Assembly: GCF_018127785.1 (NCBI RefSeq)
Contig: NZ_CP072391.1
Span: 1 to 7,335, forward strand
Origin: Prevotella scopos JCM 17725
Lineage (GTDB): Bacteria; Bacteroidota; Bacteroidia; Bacteroidales; Bacteroidaceae
Direction of reading: 5' to 3'
Length of the DNA: 7,335 bases
Position 1 is the stretch's first letter. Each line of letters begins with the position of its first letter. This document shows, in pieces, positions 4,599 through 7,335 of this stretch. The translations under genes and the position numbers were made by a program. The notes under the pieces are model-generated. The model was not told the DNA's origin. It searched no databases and saw only the letters and a list, made by a program, of their open reading frames with translations.

Positions 4599-4793
4599 AT
4601 GGATAAAAGATTATTTGATGCACAGCTTAAGGCTGCAGAAGTGCAAGGACTATTAGCCCACATAGCTAAGAACGTAAACTACAAGCAAGATTTGGAGGAG
4701 CCGGCTACACGTAATATCGATGTTATAAACGCTACTCTTTCAGAAGTCTGCCAAATGCTCGAAAAGCTAAACCAAGAACTAACAAATCAGTAA
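4599..4793 (+). CDS. Small helical protein of the rep operon (64 aa)
   Basis: Starting at ATG 4599 the protein has 64 residues and is almost entirely helical by composition, with Leu/Ile-spaced stretches (FDAQLKAAEVQGLLAHIAK and IDVINATLSEVCQMLEKLNQ) that could form a coiled coil or helical hairpin. There is no signal peptide or known motif. It is the first gene after the rep promoter and ends 12 nt before the Rep start, so both are made from one message. The position suggests a role in copy control, Rep dosage or origin function, though this is inference. The frame extends upstream to a TTG at 4563, but that codon precedes the -10-like box and so cannot be the start. Confidence 0.65.
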   Translation: MDKRLFDAQLKAAEVQGLLAHIAKNVNYKQDLEEPATRNIDVINATLSEVCQMLEKLNQELTNQ

Positions 4794-4805
4794 TAACAAA
4801 AGACA

Positions 4806-5837
4806 ATGGCAAGACCTGTTGAAGAAAACAAGAATGTTATTCAGTCCTATATGCTTACGGCTGCTCGATACGATTTTAGCGTATATGAAAAGCGTATCTT
4901 ATACCGCCTTGTGGAGTTGGCACAAGCAGAATTGCAGGGTAAGGACTTTGTGGAATGGATTGGTATGAAAGTTGAAACAAATCTGTTCGGGGACAAGGAT
5001 ATCACAATGCCAGTGCGTTGTATTCTTGCCAACGAGGAAGACAAAAATTATGTTTTGGCAAAGAAAGCCTTTAAAGCTATGTCAAGCCGTACTATCGAGC
5101 AGACTAAAGGAAATGTTTGGTATCTCGACCACATGCTGGAGAGAGTAAGGGTAAATTTGGGTACTGGAGTAGCAAAATTCCGTGTATCTCCTAACGTCTG
5201 GAACATAGTATTAGACTTCACAAAGGGGTATCGCAAATATGAATTAAAAACTACGATGCAGTTTAAATCTGTCTATTCGATGCGGTTCTATGAACTCCTA
5301 AGCGGACAAACGAACCCCTTAAAGTATTCTATCGAGGAATTTCGCAAAATGTTCTCACTTGAAAAGAAATTTAAGGCTGTTGCTGATATCGAAAGATATG
5401 TTCTTGAAGTAGCCCAAAAGGAACTTGACGAAAGCAGCCCTTATTCGTTCTCTTGGGAAAGGCAGGAAGTTTCATCGAGGGGGCGCAATGGAAAGAAAGT
5501 TGTCGGTTACACGTTCTATCCAAAGTATATTCAGAAGAACAAAGACCCACAGCTTGAAAAGAAAGAACTGCAAGCAAAGGTTGGCAACATTGCAGGTGCT
5601 TATGGAATGCTTGACAGGGCTGTATCTGATTATCTTCTGTACAATCTGAATATGACCAAAGAAGAAATAAACGCTAACAAAGCTTTATTCTTGACGGCTC
5701 AACAGACATTGCCAAACCTTGTCGAACACCTTGCAGACCTAAGAGAAAGAGCTGTACGAAGTGGCAAAGGAACAGGGTGGATAATCAACGGACTAAAAGG
5801 TAAATTAAAAGAAATAAAGGATCTGGAGGAATTATGA
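4806..5837 (+). CDS. rep: Rep_3-superfamily plasmid replication initiator
   Basis: This 343-aa protein binds the iterons and opens the origin for theta replication with host enzymes. Two winged-helix domains typical of the Rep_3 (RepB/RepE/Pi) family can be followed. The first is at about residues 10-140, starting VIQSYMLTAARYDFSVYEKR. The second is at about 148-245, with the hallmark SVYSMRFYELL (155-165), YSIEEFRKMF (174-183) and GYTFYPKY (234-241). The second domain usually contacts the iterons, the first mediates dimerisation. About 100 further residues follow, ending near GTGWIINGLKGKLKEI, a tail I associate with Bacteroidales Rep proteins. Length and frame are intact. It follows the 64-aa gene by 12 nt and is controlled by the promoter at 4543-4573, with possible self-repression at 4575-4588. 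Confidence 0.93.
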   Translation: MARPVEENKNVIQSYMLTAARYDFSVYEKRILYRLVELAQAELQGKDFVEWIGMKVETNLFGDKDITMPVRCILANEEDKNYVLAKKAFKAMSSRTIEQTKGNVWYLDHMLERVRVNLGTGVAKFRVSPNVWNIVLDFTKGYRKYELKTTMQFKSVYSMRFYELLSGQTNPLKYSIEEFRKMFSLEKKFKAVADIERYVLEVAQKELDESSPYSFSWERQEVSSRGRNGKKVVGYTFYPKYIQKNKDPQLEKKELQAKVGNIAGAYGMLDRAVSDYLLYNLNMTKEEINANKALFLTAQQTLPNLVEHLADLRERAVRSGKGTGWIINGLKGKLKEIKDLEEL

Positions 5838-5838
5838 A

Positions 5839-5866
5839 ATAGAGGGCTGTTCTCTTAGCCCTCTAT
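5839..5866. terminator. Hairpin between rep and the convergent barrel gene
   Basis: ATAGAGGGCT (5839-5848) pairs perfectly with AGCCCTCTAT (5857-5866) around an 8-nt loop, one base after the rep stop. The T run after it is short (CTTATA on plus, TTTCAT on minus). The position between convergent genes suggests a two-way terminator. It also marks the right edge of the higher-GC backbone. Confidence 0.65.
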
Positions 5867-5888
5867 CTTATACCATAATGATTAGCAT

Positions 5889-6548
5889 TTAAAATATATA
5901 CGATATTGTTATATTAAAAGTTCTATTATAAAGTGATGGTGTAGAAAACATTTTCTCTTTTTTTTCAGGATGAGTTAATTGAGCAAGACCATGATTATAG
6001 GATATATTTAGTTGATAATGTTCTGAATATTGTAAACCTAATCCCATTCCTAATCCAAAATCACAGCGACGAATCCCATACTTATCAAAAGCTTCATTAT
6101 ACTTGGCAACTTTTTTCCCATTAGTATAAACATCATAGTTTCCCCATAGCCCAATAGAGATATATGGACCTGCTTCTGCTAATAGCTTAACTGTTCTACC
6201 GATTGGGAATTTATAACCCATACGAATAGGTACTTCCACACTATGTGTCTTAACCTTTCCATATGTCGATGTTTCTGGTCGATTTGGAGTTAACTCTATA
6301 GGGACTGTTTTAAAGGCCTTTTCAGACAATGCCAACGTTCCTGTCAGATAGAGTCCCTGACCATTCTGTGAAAAATCATATATACTCTTAACACCCGCAT
6401 AGTATCCGACAAGAACACCTTCTGTATCTACATCACCTGAAGTTGTATGTAGATTTATACCTCCTGTAACTCCATAACGAATACCTTGTGCATTAACTGT
6501 CACGACTCCTAATACTACAAATAATAGTATAATATACGTTTTCTTCAT
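5889..6548 (-). CDS. Outer-membrane beta-barrel protein (PorT/OMP_b-brl type, 219 aa)
   Basis: A type I signal peptide (MKKTYIILLFVVLGVVTVNA, cleavage before Gln21) sends the protein across the inner membrane. The mature part begins with a strand typical of small Bacteroidota barrels (IRYGVTGGINLHTT) and alternates amphipathic strands with loops: GVLVGYYAGVKSIYDF, GLYLTGTLALSEKAF, VEVPIRMGYKF, VKLLAEAGPYISIGLWGNYD, DFGLGMGLGLQY and YQLNISYNHGLAQL. It ends in a strand closing with Phe (FNITISYIF), the signal recognised by the BAM complex. Size fits an 8-strand barrel, which normally has no large pore and often serves as an adhesin, anchor or partner for surface lipoproteins. Its gene follows the 310-aa lipoprotein gene by 12 nt on the same strand, so the two products probably work together. 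Specific function unknown. Confidence 0.85.
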   Translation of the reverse strand: MKKTYIILLFVVLGVVTVNAQGIRYGVTGGINLHTTSGDVDTEGVLVGYYAGVKSIYDFSQNGQGLYLTGTLALSEKAFKTVPIELTPNRPETSTYGKVKTHSVEVPIRMGYKFPIGRTVKLLAEAGPYISIGLWGNYDVYTNGKKVAKYNEAFDKYGIRRCDFGLGMGLGLQYSEHYQLNISYNHGLAQLTHPEKKEKMFSTPSLYNRTFNITISYIF

Positions 6549-6560
6549 AATATATTTTAT

Positions 6561-7335
6561 TTATCTATTTCTAAGATCTAACTCAAATGTTTGATTTCCT
6601 ACCAAAGATGGACAACACCCAACTTTAAAATTAGAAATACTAACCGTAATCTTCTTACCTGCATATTGTCCAACATTAACAAATGGCGATAAAAATACAG
6701 CTTGCCTTTTCTTTCTCAATACATTAAAGAAAAAATGGGCTCCATTTATATACACATCTCCACTGTAATCTGTTTCATTTCTACGTTTCCAAAATTTTTT
6801 CTTCTTTTGAGAAGCACATTCAACCATAAAGTCACCATTTTCCCGACAAGCTCCTAAAGTTACAGATCCCTGATACTTCCCTTCCCTTAACATTATGTTC
6901 ACTGGGTTCCCTGGAAATTCTCGAAATGTTGGTGCATATGGTCCAGATAGTAATCCCCTAAAAGAAGACAAAGATGCTTTAGGAGCATAGACTTTTTCTC
7001 CTACAAGAATCTCACCATTCTTATTCCCTAATAAACGTATTACTTCATCATCGAACTGTAAATTAGGGGTTAAATCGTATTCAGAAACATTTCCTTTTAA
7101 TAAATCACCATACTGTTCTTTATATTTTTTCACCTCATTAAGAAAAGTATCATAATCCTCAATATCAAAAATATCATCTATAGCTTTATTTGCCTCTATA
7201 TTCCGCAAAAAAATCCCTCTAAAGTTTATCTTCCGGAAAAAATCTTCATTTTCTCGGTCATTTCTATTTTCTAAGATTTCTACAACTTTATTTAAATGCT
7301 CAACATCTTCAAAACGAAGAGTTTTTTCTTCCTCA
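6561..7335 (-). CDS. C-terminal part of the edge-spanning 310-aa lipoprotein
   Basis: The frame is open from the right edge (7334) to TAA at 6563-6561, giving 257 codons plus one split at the edge. It has no credible start inside the window: the TTG at 7208 lies within an unbroken frame that begins EEEKTLRFEDVEHLNKVVEI at the edge. Across a circular join it continues the lipoprotein starting at 158, placing these residues at 54-310. The first third (about 54-135) is acidic and helical; then comes LLGNKNGEILVGEKVYAP (155-172), followed by a beta-rich, basic C-terminal part. The latter has a strongly cationic stretch (KKKKFWKRR, 230-238), a Gly/Pro-rich region around 180-197, and cysteines near 216, 226 and 293-294. 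No family or active site is recognised. First gene of an operon with the barrel protein 12 nt downstream. Confidence 0.82.
   Translation of the reverse strand, partial: EEEKTLRFEDVEHLNKVVEILENRNDRENEDFFRKINFRGIFLRNIEANKAIDDIFDIEDYDTFLNEVKKYKEQYGDLLKGNVSEYDLTPNLQFDDEVIRLLGNKNGEILVGEKVYAPKASLSSFRGLLSGPYAPTFREFPGNPVNIMLREGKYQGSVTLGACRENGDFMVECASQKKKKFWKRRNETDYSGDVYINGAHFFFNVLRKKRQAVFLSPFVNVGQYAGKKITVSISNFKVGCCPSLVGNQTFELDLRNR

Noticed and set aside
5425..5649. Overlapping plus-strand frame of 74 codons within rep
   Set aside because: It lies wholly inside the conserved Rep frame and has no start signals or recognisable product.
7206..7208. TTG at 7208 as the start of a 215-aa protein
   Set aside because: The frame is open through this point to the window edge and continues the lipoprotein begun at 158 when the ends are joined.

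Overview
The window looks like one complete circular plasmid of 7,335 bp from a member of the Bacteroidota (order Bacteroidales is the likeliest host group). Three things point there. Promoters match the Bacteroides form TTTG or TTG, a spacer of 18-20 nt, then TAnnTTTG. Genes start without Shine-Dalgarno sequences. The proteins (Rep_3 initiator, MobV relaxase, 8-strand-type outer-membrane barrel, lipoproteins with an SC/SSC lipobox) are typical of the group. Circularity is inferred from the edges: a minus-strand lipoprotein gene runs off the left end at base 1, and a minus-strand frame without a start runs in from base 7335. Joined end to end they stay in frame and give one 310-residue lipoprotein.

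Layout. A backbone of higher GC covers about 1657-5866. It holds a 92-aa and a 30-aa unknown protein, a terminator, a structured oriT-like leader with a promoter, a MobV relaxase (2420-3649, +), a convergent Phd/YefM-Txe/YoeB toxin-antitoxin pair (4185-3653, -) with its promoter and an 18-bp palindromic operator, an iteron origin (about 4400-4530), and a rep operon (64-aa protein plus Rep, 4599-5837, +) closed by a hairpin. Together these replicate, stabilise and mobilise the plasmid. There is no conjugation machinery, so transfer would need a helper element.

The rest, running 5889 to 7335 and on through 1 to 1639 (about 3.1 kb), is clearly more AT-rich and is cargo. It consists of two divergently transcribed units pointing away from the intergenic region 159-509, each with a good Bacteroides promoter. 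The minus unit encodes the edge-spanning 310-aa lipoprotein followed 12 nt later by a 219-aa beta-barrel protein. The plus unit encodes a 193-aa lipoprotein and, 2 nt later, a 181-aa cysteine-rich lipoprotein, probably reading on into the 92-aa and 30-aa genes. All four cargo proteins are predicted to be exported to the envelope. I do not recognise the three lipoproteins, so this cargo is the best candidate in the window for an undescribed system (envelope, surface exclusion, fimbria-like or antagonism functions are possible, none proven).
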